Part shown: in pieces, positions 9,341-17,095 of the stretch
Position numbering within the stretch: position 1 is the stretch's first letter
Layout: each line of letters opens with the position of its first letter
Assembly: GCA_038237805.1 (NCBI GenBank)
Contig: JBBRYI010000007.1
Location: 142,591-206,590, forward strand
DNA length: 64,000 nt
Source of the DNA: JBBQFI01 sp038237805
GTDB taxonomy: Bacteria; Verrucomicrobiota; Verrucomicrobiia; Chthoniobacterales; UBA10450
Direction of reading: 5' to 3'
Notes under the pieces: model-generated
Seen by the model: only the letters and a program-made list of their open reading frames with translations
Databases searched by the model: none
What the model was told of the DNA's origin: nothing
Position numbers and translations under genes: made by a program

Positions 9341-9865
9341 TCACTGAGCGATCATCAAGGTCTCGATCGGAAGCGGTCCCAGAAAATTCTTCGGATCGTC
9401 GATTTGCAAAACAGGTTTCGCCAGGTGCGCGGCGAGCAAACTCGTATCAGGCGCGTTGGCAATCCCTGCTTGTGCGCTTACTTCAGCCTCGCTCAGGCGT
9501 TCGATCACGTGCAAGACTTTATCGGTTAGGTTGCGATTATCGGTAAACTCGACTGTGCAAATCCCGGGGGCGGTTGCTTCCACGTAAGGCGCAAGCATGA
9601 AGGCATGCTGCAACAGAATTTCGTCCAGCAATTTTTCCTGTGTCCGGCTGCGGACTTTCACAATCAGGTGTAAACAGCGCGCCAGCCCCTGGCTGGGAGT
9701 CATTCCTTTGCAAACGCCCGCGCATTCCGCTGCCGGATTGAGCTGCAAGATAACCGGTTTCGCATCCTCCTCATCGAGCAACGCGACTGGTTTCGCGCAC
9801 AATTCCAATTGATGTCGCAAGACCGCTTGCAGATAAAAGTTCGGCAAATAAATCGTCGCAAACAT
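9341..9865 (-). CDS. imuB: ImuB, N-terminal half (palm/fingers part) as a separate ORF
   Basis: 174 residues from the ATG at 9865, which overlaps the imuA stop (TGATG). It matches the N-terminal part of ImuB, the inactive Y-family polymerase relative of the SOS mutasome: MFATIYLPNFYLQAVLRHQ, then the region ending NFLGPLPIETLMIAQ and a stop. The polymerase acidic residues are absent, as in other ImuB proteins. ImuB is usually near 500 residues. The missing thumb and little-finger part is encoded at 19039-20019 on the other strand, and 174 plus 326 gives 500. The break falls between the palm/fingers and the thumb. This is a split gene, and function as two chains is possible but untested. Confidence 0.85.
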   Translation of the reverse strand: MFATIYLPNFYLQAVLRHQLELCAKPVALLDEEDAKPVILQLNPAAECAGVCKGMTPSQGLARCLHLIVKVRSRTQEKLLDEILLQHAFMLAPYVEATAPGICTVEFTDNRNLTDKVLHVIERLSEAEVSAQAGIANAPDTSLLAAHLAKPVLQIDDPKNFLGPLPIETLMIAQ

Positions 9866-10596
9866 CAGCGCACTCCCGCGATTTGTCCGGCGCCGTGGAT
9901 GCGCTGCACATGAATCTTCAGTTCTGAAATAACTTGGCTGTCGAGATTTTTCAGGGTCCAGCAATTATGGAGCGTTAGTTTTACCTGCGCACTGCTTACG
10001 ATGCTCCGGCGCGTCAGGACCAAAAACGCCGTTGCCAACGGCTCCACTAATCTCTGCATGCGATACCAGCTGGTCTGCGGAATTTTTCGTAATTCATCCG
10101 CCGGATTCAAAATCAGGTCGAGAATAACGAGAGGAAAATTTCCATCACGCAAAAGCAGGTCGGCTGCTTTGACTCCTTCCATGGCATTATGGCAGCGGAG
10201 CCAGAGCAGATTCCGTAAACAAGAACTTCCGATGGACTCGGGATCGAACGAATCGCGTCCATCGATGAGCGCGAGAAAATAACGATTGCGATGTGCTGCC
10301 TGCAAGAGCGCATGAATCAGCCATGCGCTTCCCGCGCTGACATGCGGACTGGTGATTTCGGTTATAGCGTTTTTCGGCAGACCGCCTTCGGTCGCATGAT
10401 CGAGAACGGCAACGCTCGTTTTTAAACGACTGGCAGCCGGCAGGGAGGAATGCGGAAAACGTTCCGCGAGAAGATTTCGCAGATCGACAATGGAGCCGGC
10501 GGGAGCCGAGCGACATGGACGGGCAGCCCGAAAGGGTGACGAACCGGGCGGTGAGTCATCAATTTTACCGCTCGCCGCCATTCCTAATGATGGCAC
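9865..10596 (-). CDS. imuA: ImuA, RecA-like SOS mutagenesis accessory protein
   Basis: 243 residues, GTG start at 10596; an internal ATG at 10581 is an alternative. It resembles ImuA/SulA-like RecA-fold proteins that accompany ImuB and ImuC (VLDHATEGGLPKNAITEI, LALIDGRDSFDPES, LVILDLILNPADELR). In other bacteria ImuA works with ImuB and ImuC in damage-induced translesion synthesis. A LexA box (GTTCAAATGAAC at 10610-10621) lies 13 bp upstream of the start. Its stop overlaps the start of the imuB N-terminal half by one base. Confidence 0.85.
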   Translation of the reverse strand: MPSLGMAASGKIDDSPPGSSPFRAARPCRSAPAGSIVDLRNLLAERFPHSSLPAASRLKTSVAVLDHATEGGLPKNAITEITSPHVSAGSAWLIHALLQAAHRNRYFLALIDGRDSFDPESIGSSCLRNLLWLRCHNAMEGVKAADLLLRDGNFPLVILDLILNPADELRKIPQTSWYRMQRLVEPLATAFLVLTRRSIVSSAQVKLTLHNCWTLKNLDSQVISELKIHVQRIHGAGQIAGVR

Positions 10597-10609
10597 GAGG
10601 GTGTGATAT

Positions 10610-10621
10610 GTTCAAATGAAC
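10610..10621. promoter_or_regulatory. LexA box before imuA
   Basis: Perfect palindrome GTTCAAATGAAC between the end of lexA and the start of imuA. The identical 12-mer lies in front of lexA itself. The form GTTC-N4-GAAC agrees with the LexA motif I recall for Verrucomicrobia. Confidence 0.85.
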
Positions 10622-11248
10622 TTAATTGCGCTTTCGCCTCTGTGCTGCCGCTTGTTTTCGCACGAGGGAAACCATCACACCCTGCACTCGCAATTCACGC
10701 GCCGGCGTCAAGTCGGGATAAAGTGGATTTTCCGCCTTCAAATAGGGCCGGCCGTGTTCCATTACATAACGCTTTAACGTTGTCTCGCCGTCAATCAACG
10801 CCGCAACGATATCGCCATTATGCACATCCTTGCGATCTTCCAGTATGACAATGTCGCCATCCAGAATATGCGCATTGATCATCGAGTCCCCCCGTACCCG
10901 TAACGCGAAAGTCCGCGCATTTTTTGACGCGTTAACCGAGCGCGCGTCGAGGGAAACATGCCCTTCGATCGTTTGCTCGGTCAGTGTCGCCATGCCGGCG
11001 GGAATCTGGCCGTAAATAGGAATGTCGGTGATCCGAACCTTCTGCACTGGCGTGATGAGAGCGCGTGCTTTGCGAGCGTGCCGATCGATAAAACCTTTGC
11101 GCTCTAAAACAGCGAGGTATTGCATGACCGAGGTCTGGCTCGCGAGGCCGAAATGGCTCTGGATTTCGCGGGTGCTCGGCGTAACCCCTTTTTCACGCTG
11201 CTCGGTTTGAATGAATTCGAGGACGTTGCGTTGCCGCTCAGTCAACAT
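10622..11248 (-). CDS. lexA: LexA repressor, SOS master regulator
   Basis: 208 residues from the ATG at 11248 (MLTERQRNVLEFI); a TTG eight codons upstream is less likely. The N-terminal winged helix (REIQSHFGLASQTSVMQYL) is followed by a self-cleavage site Ala84-Gly85 (IPAGMATL) and a peptidase dyad of Ser122 (RGDSMINAH) and Lys159 (TTLKRYV). LexA blocks SOS genes until RecA filaments trigger its cleavage. A box 36 bp upstream of the start (11284-11295) implies autoregulation. imuA follows on the same strand with its own box. Confidence 0.95.
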   Translation of the reverse strand: MLTERQRNVLEFIQTEQREKGVTPSTREIQSHFGLASQTSVMQYLAVLERKGFIDRHARKARALITPVQKVRITDIPIYGQIPAGMATLTEQTIEGHVSLDARSVNASKNARTFALRVRGDSMINAHILDGDIVILEDRKDVHNGDIVAALIDGETTLKRYVMEHGRPYLKAENPLYPDLTPARELRVQGVMVSLVRKQAAAQRRKRN

Positions 11249-11283
11249 GGAGCCAAACTTCGCTACGCGCAAAGGATTTGCAA

Positions 11284-11295
11284 GTTCAAATGAAC
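11284..11295. promoter_or_regulatory. LexA box before lexA
   Basis: GTTCAAATGAAC, a perfect palindrome identical to the imuA box, 36 bp upstream of the lexA ATG. It sits between lexA and the hscB stop, as expected for autoregulation. Confidence 0.88.
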
Positions 11296-11305
11296 AGATT
11301 GCTCG

Positions 11306-11884
11306 TTAGCCGCGCAGGGTAAGTTGCAACGCCATTTCTTTCAACTGCGCGATCCACCGTGATAAATAAGCCATGCGGTCATGCAATTGTTGCAACTGAC
11401 TCACGGTTTCATCCCGCTTCTTTTTCCAACTTTCATTTAAGGTTCGCAAAACTGTCAGGCAGGAGTCATAGGAACCGGAAAGTTGTTCCAACAGTCGTCC
11501 GGTTTGCCTTTGCAATTGCAGAAGATCGGTTTTTGCCAGCGACCGGGTGAGAACGCTGCTGTCATCGCCTATTTGCGCAAGCACTCGCTGCATCGTTTGG
11601 GATAGTGTTCCGATTTGCAGAAAGAGTTCCTGTAAGTCGGTGGGAAGAGGGCGGTCGCGCGCAGGAATTACGTCGCGCTCAAGCGCAAGAAGGTGTTGAA
11701 CACGCAGCCTCGGATCAGAAAGGATTCGATACGCTTCATTGATATCTTCGAATTTTTCGACGACTTCCTCGCCGCGAATATCCGGATGCGCCAGACGAGT
11801 GAGTTGATGATGCTTGTCTTTTAGAATGTCCGGCTCAAGCCAGGGTTGCCGCGGTTGGGCAAAAAGCGCGAAGAAATCCGTCAT
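11306..11884 (-). CDS. hscB: HscB-like J-domain co-chaperone for Fe-S cluster assembly
   Basis: 192 residues from the ATG at 11884 (MTDFFALFAQPRQPW), which overlaps the iscA stop by four bases (ATGA). The N-terminal J domain has HPD at residues 33-35 (LTRLAHPD) and the FEDINEAYRILSDPRLRVQHLL segment typical of HscB. The C-terminal half is helical, as in the IscU-binding domain. HscB delivers scaffold proteins to HscA. The coupling to iscA supports the assignment. The C-terminal helices diverge from E. coli HscB. Confidence 0.82.
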   Translation of the reverse strand: MTDFFALFAQPRQPWLEPDILKDKHHQLTRLAHPDIRGEEVVEKFEDINEAYRILSDPRLRVQHLLALERDVIPARDRPLPTDLQELFLQIGTLSQTMQRVLAQIGDDSSVLTRSLAKTDLLQLQRQTGRLLEQLSGSYDSCLTVLRTLNESWKKKRDETVSQLQQLHDRMAYLSRWIAQLKEMALQLTLRG

Positions 11885-12261
11885 GCAGCGAAGCTCTCGC
11901 CGCAAGAGCAGTGCGCAACTGCGTTCGGGTTCGTAACTTTGAACCCGCCTTTTTGCAGATCGTCGCTGTAATCGAGCAAAGAGCCGCTCACGAAGAGCGC
12001 GCTCTTCGGATCGACTACGACGCGCACATTTTCGGATTGCACGAGGATATCGCGATTAGCAGGACCATCGACCAAATCCATTTTGTATTGCAAACCCGAG
12101 CAGCCGCCGCCAATCACGGCCACGCGCAAAGCACCGTGCGCTCTTCCCTGTTTTTCCAGGAGCGAAACGAGTTTGCGCGACGCGTCTTCTGTCACTTTGA
12201 TCAGGCGCTCATTGCCGATCTTGTAATTGATTTGCGCAGCCGTTGGCGAAGCATTCTCCAC
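11881..12261 (-). CDS. IscA/ErpA-type iron-sulfur carrier
   Basis: 126 residues with the three conserved cysteines of A-type carriers: Cys54 (GGGCSGLQY) and Cys118/Cys120 (AHCSCGESF). These proteins take up Fe-S clusters or iron and hand them to apo-enzymes. The gene is upstream of hscB with an ATGA overlap and downstream of dusB. Whether it is IscA, ErpA or SufA cannot be told from sequence alone. DinG and Nth, encoded in this window, are plausible cluster clients. Confidence 0.9.
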   Translation of the reverse strand: MENASPTAAQINYKIGNERLIKVTEDASRKLVSLLEKQGRAHGALRVAVIGGGCSGLQYKMDLVDGPANRDILVQSENVRVVVDPKSALFVSGSLLDYSDDLQKGGFKVTNPNAVAHCSCGESFAA

Positions 12262-12291
12262 ACGGAAAATTCGGGTGCGAATGGGTGACGG

Positions 12292-12327
12292 TCAAGGAGC
12301 GGCGCTTTCCAAAGCGTCGCTCCTTGA
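12292..12327. repeat. palindrome forming the 3' end of dusB
   Basis: Two 15-bp arms (AAGGAGCGGCGCTTT and its complement with one mismatch) around a two-base loop. It encodes the last residues of DusB, and its left end holds the TGA stop. It could act as a transcript hairpin, but no T-run follows, so I do not call a terminator. Confidence 0.75.
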
Positions 12328-13296
12328 TAAGTGCTCTTCCGCGATTTGCGCGATCTCGGACAACGTGGAGACGTGCTGAAACTTTTCGCGCAAACTTTTG
12401 CCTTCGGGGAAACCTCTGGAATACGCCATCAATCGAGCGCGCATCGAACGAATCGCCGGTTCTTCCGCGCCCCATTCCTGAACGGCAAGCCGGCAATGAC
12501 GGTTGATCAGTTCCCACCTCGCCGCGGGCTCGGGCGCAGGTGACACTTGCCCCGTGACGAAGTAATTTTTGATCTGCTGAAAAATCCAAGGCGCATTCAT
12601 AGCAGCGCGGCCAATCATCGCGCCAGCAATTCCGGTTTCCGTGCGTCGATTCGCGACGGTCGCAGCGGTGGCGAGATCTCCGTTGCCGATCACGGGAATT
12701 GAAACAGCTGAGGCGACTTCACCAATTACTTTCCAATCCGCTGCGCCGGAATAGCCTTGCGCACGCGTCCGGCCATGCACGGCGATCGCGGCAATACCCA
12801 GGTCTTCGAGAAGTTTCGCCACGCGCGGAGCATTAATTGAATCAGCATCCCAACCGATGCGGATTTTCGCGGTTACAGGAAGCGGCGCAACGGCGCGCAC
12901 GACGGCCTCAGCCACGGCCGCGAGTGCTGGACAATCCTTCAGCAATGCCGAGCCGCCATTCCTGGCGACGACTTTGTTCACGGGACAACCGAAGTTGAGA
13001 TCGATAAAATCCGGGCGGACCCAATCGACGACTTGTCGCGCCGCTTCCGCCATATGTGCTGCATTTGCGCCGAAGAGCTGCACGCCAATGGGACGTTCGA
13101 TTTCATCAAAATCGAGATACTCTCTTGTGCGATCGTTACGGCGGAATATGCCTTCGGAGGAAACAAACTCAGTGACCAGAACGTCGGCGCCGTAGGACTT
13201 GCAGATTTGCCGGAAAATCTTATCCGACACGCCGGCCATGGGAGCGAGGTAAAGCGGGAAGTTCCCTTTGGAAAACCATGGAAGGAGAGGCGTCAT
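12292..13296 (-). CDS. dusB: tRNA-dihydrouridine synthase, DusB-like
   Basis: 334 residues. FMN-dependent TIM-barrel enzyme that reduces uridines in tRNA D-loops. Visible marks are the N-terminal LAPMAGVSDKIFRQICKSYG, the catalytic-Cys region DLNFGCPVNKVVARNGGSAL, and the FMN-binding IAVHGRTRAQGYSG and IPVIGNGDL. The last eleven codons (from LSRSDALES to the stop) come from a near-perfect palindrome at 12292-12327, so the C-terminal tail is not conserved family sequence. iscA follows after 30 bp. Confidence 0.92.
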   Translation of the reverse strand: MTPLLPWFSKGNFPLYLAPMAGVSDKIFRQICKSYGADVLVTEFVSSEGIFRRNDRTREYLDFDEIERPIGVQLFGANAAHMAEAARQVVDWVRPDFIDLNFGCPVNKVVARNGGSALLKDCPALAAVAEAVVRAVAPLPVTAKIRIGWDADSINAPRVAKLLEDLGIAAIAVHGRTRAQGYSGAADWKVIGEVASAVSIPVIGNGDLATAATVANRRTETGIAGAMIGRAAMNAPWIFQQIKNYFVTGQVSPAPEPAARWELINRHCRLAVQEWGAEEPAIRSMRARLMAYSRGFPEGKSLREKFQHVSTLSEIAQIAEEHLSRSDALESAAP

Positions 13297-13311
13297 TGAC
13301 TTGATTATTCG

Positions 13312-13815
13312 TTAGGCATCTCGCAGCAACGCACCCACTTCAGTCTGCACTTGCTCGATTTCATCGAGCCGCAATTGCGGGTCGGGCACGATGAAAACAT
13401 CGCCCGTCTTGTTGTGTTCGTAAATCAAGACGCGACCGTCGGCTGCCGCTTCGCTTTTTATCTGCTTTAGGACGCGCTTGCGCTCGAGCATCACGGCCAG
13501 CACATAACAGGCGTTAGCGCGCTCCGCCTTTTTCTCCGCGAGCAATCTGCGCAAAAGATCTTCCGCGCTTTCTTTTGCGATCGGTTCTGGCGGCGTGGCT
13601 GGCGGCGGTTCGTAACGGCTTTTCCAAAATGAAAATGGACTGATGTTTTCGTTGCGACTCGCCCATGCTTCTTCACTTAAATCTTCGCGGCGGAAACCAT
13701 CGCCTTCCCGAAAAAGGAGCGTGTAAAATTGTTCGCCCGCAACAAACGGCCGTTGCGTCACAGCGCACGCGTCGGCGCGATGTTTGATTGGCCATTCATT
13801 TGCCAAAGGGTTCAC
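13312..13815 (-). CDS. conserved hypothetical protein
   Basis: 167 residues, not recognised. The N-terminal part has Trp and Cys residues (EWPIKHRADACAVTQRPF), an acidic middle (REDLSEEAWASRNE) and a proline-rich linker (YEPPPATPPEPIAKES). The C-terminal half is helical (LLRRLLAEKKAERANACYVL) and ends in EIEQVQTEVGALLRDA. There is no signal peptide or membrane helix. Its start overlaps the stop of the LptF/G permease gene by four bases, which suggests joint translation. The intact frame and coupling suggest it is real. Confidence 0.65.
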   Translation of the reverse strand: MNPLANEWPIKHRADACAVTQRPFVAGEQFYTLLFREGDGFRREDLSEEAWASRNENISPFSFWKSRYEPPPATPPEPIAKESAEDLLRRLLAEKKAERANACYVLAVMLERKRVLKQIKSEAAADGRVLIYEHNKTGDVFIVPDPQLRLDEIEQVQTEVGALLRDA

Positions 13816-14954
13816 GGCTGAGAAGTGGAAAGCGCGCGTGCGAGTCGAAGCCCAGGCGCCTCACGATTGCCGGCGCGCAAATACAATAAATAAGTGCCGA
13901 TGATGGCGAAAACGATGTCCGGCGTCCAGGCTGCGACCCACGCGGGTATACGGTAACCTTCGCCGAGTGCGAGAAAGAAATGAGTAAGAAAATTCATGGC
14001 GAAGACGAGCAAGATCGCGGTGGCCACGCTGGAAAGAATTCCGCGCCGCGAAAAACCGATGCCGAGCGGCGCGGCAATGAAGACGACGACGAGACAACTC
14101 CACGGAAGCGCGAGACGATATTGTAAATGTGTAGCGAAAGGGGCCAGCAAAACTGCGGGAAAGTCCGAGTTGAAATGCAAATAGTCGCGCAGCTCCGGAA
14201 CGCTGAGTGAATCGGCGCGCACGTTTGCACTCGCGAGCCGATACGGCGTCTCACTCCAATCTTTTATGACGAGCGACGGCAGGACGCGCGAACGGTTAAT
14301 GTTTCCCGCGGCGTCGTAATCCACGACTTTAACGCGTTGTAGCTCCCACGATTTGTCTTGCGGGTGATAAACGGCGTTGTTGGCGAGATAATCGCGCGTG
14401 ATATTGTCCTGCGCGTCCTGCTGCAGAACCTGGATGGTATTGAATTCGTTTTCTCCCGGCCGGAATGACTGGATGAACCAGGTGCGATTATCCGCTCGAT
14501 TGCGAAAGATCTGGCCGATCACACCTTTGTATTCCCGCCGTGCATGTGTTTCTTCCTCGAAGTTGCGCTGCGCGAGCTCTGCATGCGGCGCGAGAGAATA
14601 ATTCAACGCCGCAATACCGAGCGAAGTAATTACTCCGATCAAGATCAACGGCAAAAGGACACGCGGCAGACTGATACCTGCTGTCAACATCGATACGATT
14701 TCGTTCGCACGCGACATACGGCCGAGGCAAAAAAGTAGACCCAGTAGGAGCGAGACCGGCAGAAGAATAACAAGGATCTGCGGGATTTGGGTGAGGTAGT
14801 AATGCAGGACGCGGTGGAGCGGGAGACGTTCGTCCAGAAATGTGGAGATCTTGTCGCTGATGTCGAAGATGAGCCAGATGGAGAAGAACGCGGCGATGCA
14901 ATAAAAGTAGACCTGCAAAAAATTGCGGACGACGTAGCGATCGAGCAGTTTCAC
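13812..14954 (-). CDS. LptF/LptG family permease (YjgP/YjgQ)
   Basis: 380 residues. Six membrane helices, three at each end, flank a periplasmic domain. The N-terminus (MKLLDRYVVRNFLQVYFYC) and the segment GLLFCLGRMSRANEIVSML are typical of LptF/LptG. In LPS-making bacteria these proteins form the transmembrane part of the LptB2FG exporter that moves LPS to the outer membrane. The window does not show which of the two it is, nor its partners. It is divergent from dinG, with 106 bp between the starts. Confidence 0.88.
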   Translation of the reverse strand: MKLLDRYVVRNFLQVYFYCIAAFFSIWLIFDISDKISTFLDERLPLHRVLHYYLTQIPQILVILLPVSLLLGLLFCLGRMSRANEIVSMLTAGISLPRVLLPLILIGVITSLGIAALNYSLAPHAELAQRNFEEETHARREYKGVIGQIFRNRADNRTWFIQSFRPGENEFNTIQVLQQDAQDNITRDYLANNAVYHPQDKSWELQRVKVVDYDAAGNINRSRVLPSLVIKDWSETPYRLASANVRADSLSVPELRDYLHFNSDFPAVLLAPFATHLQYRLALPWSCLVVVFIAAPLGIGFSRRGILSSVATAILLVFAMNFLTHFFLALGEGYRIPAWVAAWTPDIVFAIIGTYLLYLRAGNREAPGLRLARALSTSQP

Positions 14955-15060
14955 GTGATTTTCCGAATGTTGATTTGGGACTTAAGGTAGGGCCCCGCAA
15001 ATGAGCCCGCTTGCTTCATATACAAATCGCAAATCGCATATCGGCAATCGCAATTCATAA

Positions 15061-17043
15061 ATGATCGCGCTCAAAGATTCTCTCGGGAGTGATTTTGTCG
15101 AACGCGTGCGGAAAGTTTTTTCCGAAGAGGGCTTGCTCTCCAAAGCGAAGAATTTCGAATATCGCCCAGAGCAGCAGGAGATGGCGACGGCGGTGGCCCG
15201 CGCTCTGGAGGAAGAGCGCCATCTTGTCATCGAAGCCGGCACTGGCGTTGGCAAATCAATCGCCTACCTCGTGCCGGCAGTTCTGTACGCGATCGAGCAA
15301 TCGAAGAAAGCCATCATCTCGACCTACACCATCAGTCTGCAGGAACAACTGCTGAACAAAGACATCCCGATTGTAAAAAAAATCCTGCCGATCGAATTTG
15401 AAGCGGCGCTGATGAAAGGCCGGCAGAATTATTTGTGTCCGCGGCGTCTGGAGCGCGCATTGCAGCAAGCGAACGAACTTTTCACCACCTCGGAGAAGGT
15501 TGAGCTCGAACGCATCGCCGATTGGGCGCGCACGACAAAGGATGGTTCGCTGAGCGATTTATCGATCGAGCCGGACGCAAAAGTGTGGGCCCAGGTTTGC
15601 AGCGAAGCCCATATCTGCACGGCGAAAACTTGCGGTCTGCTGGCCAACTGTTTTTTCCAGCAGGCCCGCAAACGATTGCTTGCTGCTGACGTTATCGTCA
15701 TCAATCACACATTGCTCTTCATGCTGCTTGGCGGCGTGGAGGAACTGGCCGAGCGCGAAAGCGGTTACCTTTTCCCTAACGACTTCATTATTTTCGATGA
15801 AGCACATACTGTCGAACAGGTTGCCTCGCGCCAGATCGGGATCGCTGTTTCGCAATATGGGCTGCGGAGCACGGTGCAGCGGCTTTACAATGCGCGTACA
15901 CGCAAAGGTCTTTTCACCGTCACACGCGATGCGGCGGGCGTGACTCTGGCCGCGGAGCTCGTTGACGATCTGGACAGATTTTTCAAGGCTGTCGAGGAAC
16001 GCTGCGATTTTCGGAAAGGGCGTGAAGTTCGCGTGCGCGAGCCAGATTTTGTGCCGGATACAATTAGTGCTCGATTGATCGCGTTGCAGGCTCGCATCGC
16101 GGAAGTGGTCAGACGCAGCGACGATGAGTTCCTCAAAGCCGAGTTAAGCGAACTCGGCCTGCGCGTGCGCGATGCACGCCTCGGCATCGTCACATTCCTC
16201 GAGCAGAGCGCCGATGGTCATGTTTATTGGATTGAACGCACGGGCAAAACCGCGCAATTCCTCTCTCTCAATGCTGCGCCGATAGACGTTGCGCCCGTCC
16301 TTCGCCGCATGCTTTTTCGCGATGATTGTTCATGCATCATGACGAGCGCGACGCTCGCGGTTGGCCGACCGGATATGGCCTATTTCCGGGACCGGATTGG
16401 CGCGGGCGCCGCCGAGCCGGTGCAATTGGGAAGCCCGTTCGATTTCACGGCGCAAATGAAATTGTTTGTCGTGCAAAAAATGCCGGATCCGCGCGACGCC
16501 GGTTACAATGAAGCGCTCGCGAAATGGGTCGCCCACTTTGTCGAGCAAACTGACGGGCGCGCTTTTGTTCTCTTTACGAGCTATCGCGGAATGCAATTGC
16601 TCGCCGGAGAAATGGAAACATTTTTTTCGAAAAACAAAATGAATCTATTTGTGCAAGGCCAGGGTGCGCCGCGCGGACGATTGCTCGAGCAATTCAAAAG
16701 CACGCCGCGCAGCGTTCTTTTTGGAACGGACAGTTTCTGGATGGGCGTGGATGTTCCCGGAGACGCGCTTTCCAATGTCATCATCACGCGTCTTCCATTT
16801 GCCGTTCCCGATCATCCGCTCGTAGAAGCAAAATTGGAATTAGTTCAGGAGCGCGGTGGCGATCCGTTCACCGAATATTCCCTGCCCGAAGCGATCTTAA
16901 AATTGCGGCAGGGAGTCGGACGTTTGATTCGCACGAAGAGCGATCATGGCATCGTCGTGATTTTGGATAATCGCATTGTGACCAAACCATATGGACGCGC
17001 GTTCCTGGACGCATTGCCAAAATGTCCGAGAAAAATTATCTAG
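15061..17043 (+). CDS. dinG: DinG-like Fe-S ATP-dependent DNA helicase
   Basis: 660 residues. XPD/DinG-type superfamily 2 helicase: Walker A near residue 60 (AGTGVGKSIAYLVPA), Walker B DEAH at 246-249, and a C-terminal motif VI (LRQGVGRLIRTKSDHGIVV). Cysteines at about 126, 180, 186, 191 and 197 lie between Walker A and the DEAH box, where these enzymes hold a 4Fe-4S cluster. Family members unwind forked DNA and R-loops. I find no LexA box upstream, although dinG is an SOS gene in E. coli. The next gene downstream has one. Confidence 0.88.
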   Translation: MIALKDSLGSDFVERVRKVFSEEGLLSKAKNFEYRPEQQEMATAVARALEEERHLVIEAGTGVGKSIAYLVPAVLYAIEQSKKAIISTYTISLQEQLLNKDIPIVKKILPIEFEAALMKGRQNYLCPRRLERALQQANELFTTSEKVELERIADWARTTKDGSLSDLSIEPDAKVWAQVCSEAHICTAKTCGLLANCFFQQARKRLLAADVIVINHTLLFMLLGGVEELAERESGYLFPNDFIIFDEAHTVEQVASRQIGIAVSQYGLRSTVQRLYNARTRKGLFTVTRDAAGVTLAAELVDDLDRFFKAVEERCDFRKGREVRVREPDFVPDTISARLIALQARIAEVVRRSDDEFLKAELSELGLRVRDARLGIVTFLEQSADGHVYWIERTGKTAQFLSLNAAPIDVAPVLRRMLFRDDCSCIMTSATLAVGRPDMAYFRDRIGAGAAEPVQLGSPFDFTAQMKLFVVQKMPDPRDAGYNEALAKWVAHFVEQTDGRAFVLFTSYRGMQLLAGEMETFFSKNKMNLFVQGQGAPRGRLLEQFKSTPRSVLFGTDSFWMGVDVPGDALSNVIITRLPFAVPDHPLVEAKLELVQERGGDPFTEYSLPEAILKLRQGVGRLIRTKSDHGIVVILDNRIVTKPYGRAFLDALPKCPRKII

Positions 17044-17055
17044 CGCTTTCGATAA

Positions 17056-17067
17056 GTTCACTTGAAC
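17056..17067. promoter_or_regulatory. LexA box before the 33-residue-repeat protein gene
   Basis: GTTCACTTGAAC, with both half-sites matching the lexA and imuA boxes (GTTC-N4-GAAC). It lies 13 bp after the dinG stop and 28 bp before the GTG start at 17096. The following gene, and by read-through 'imuB-imuC, are the likely targets. Confidence 0.75.
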
Positions 17068-17095
17068 ATATATTAACTTTGGCCATCATTCTCTT

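Noticed and set aside
12292..12327. Intrinsic terminator at the dusB end
   Set aside because: The stem is strong but no T-run follows on the minus strand, and the sequence fits a palindromic insert in the coding tail.
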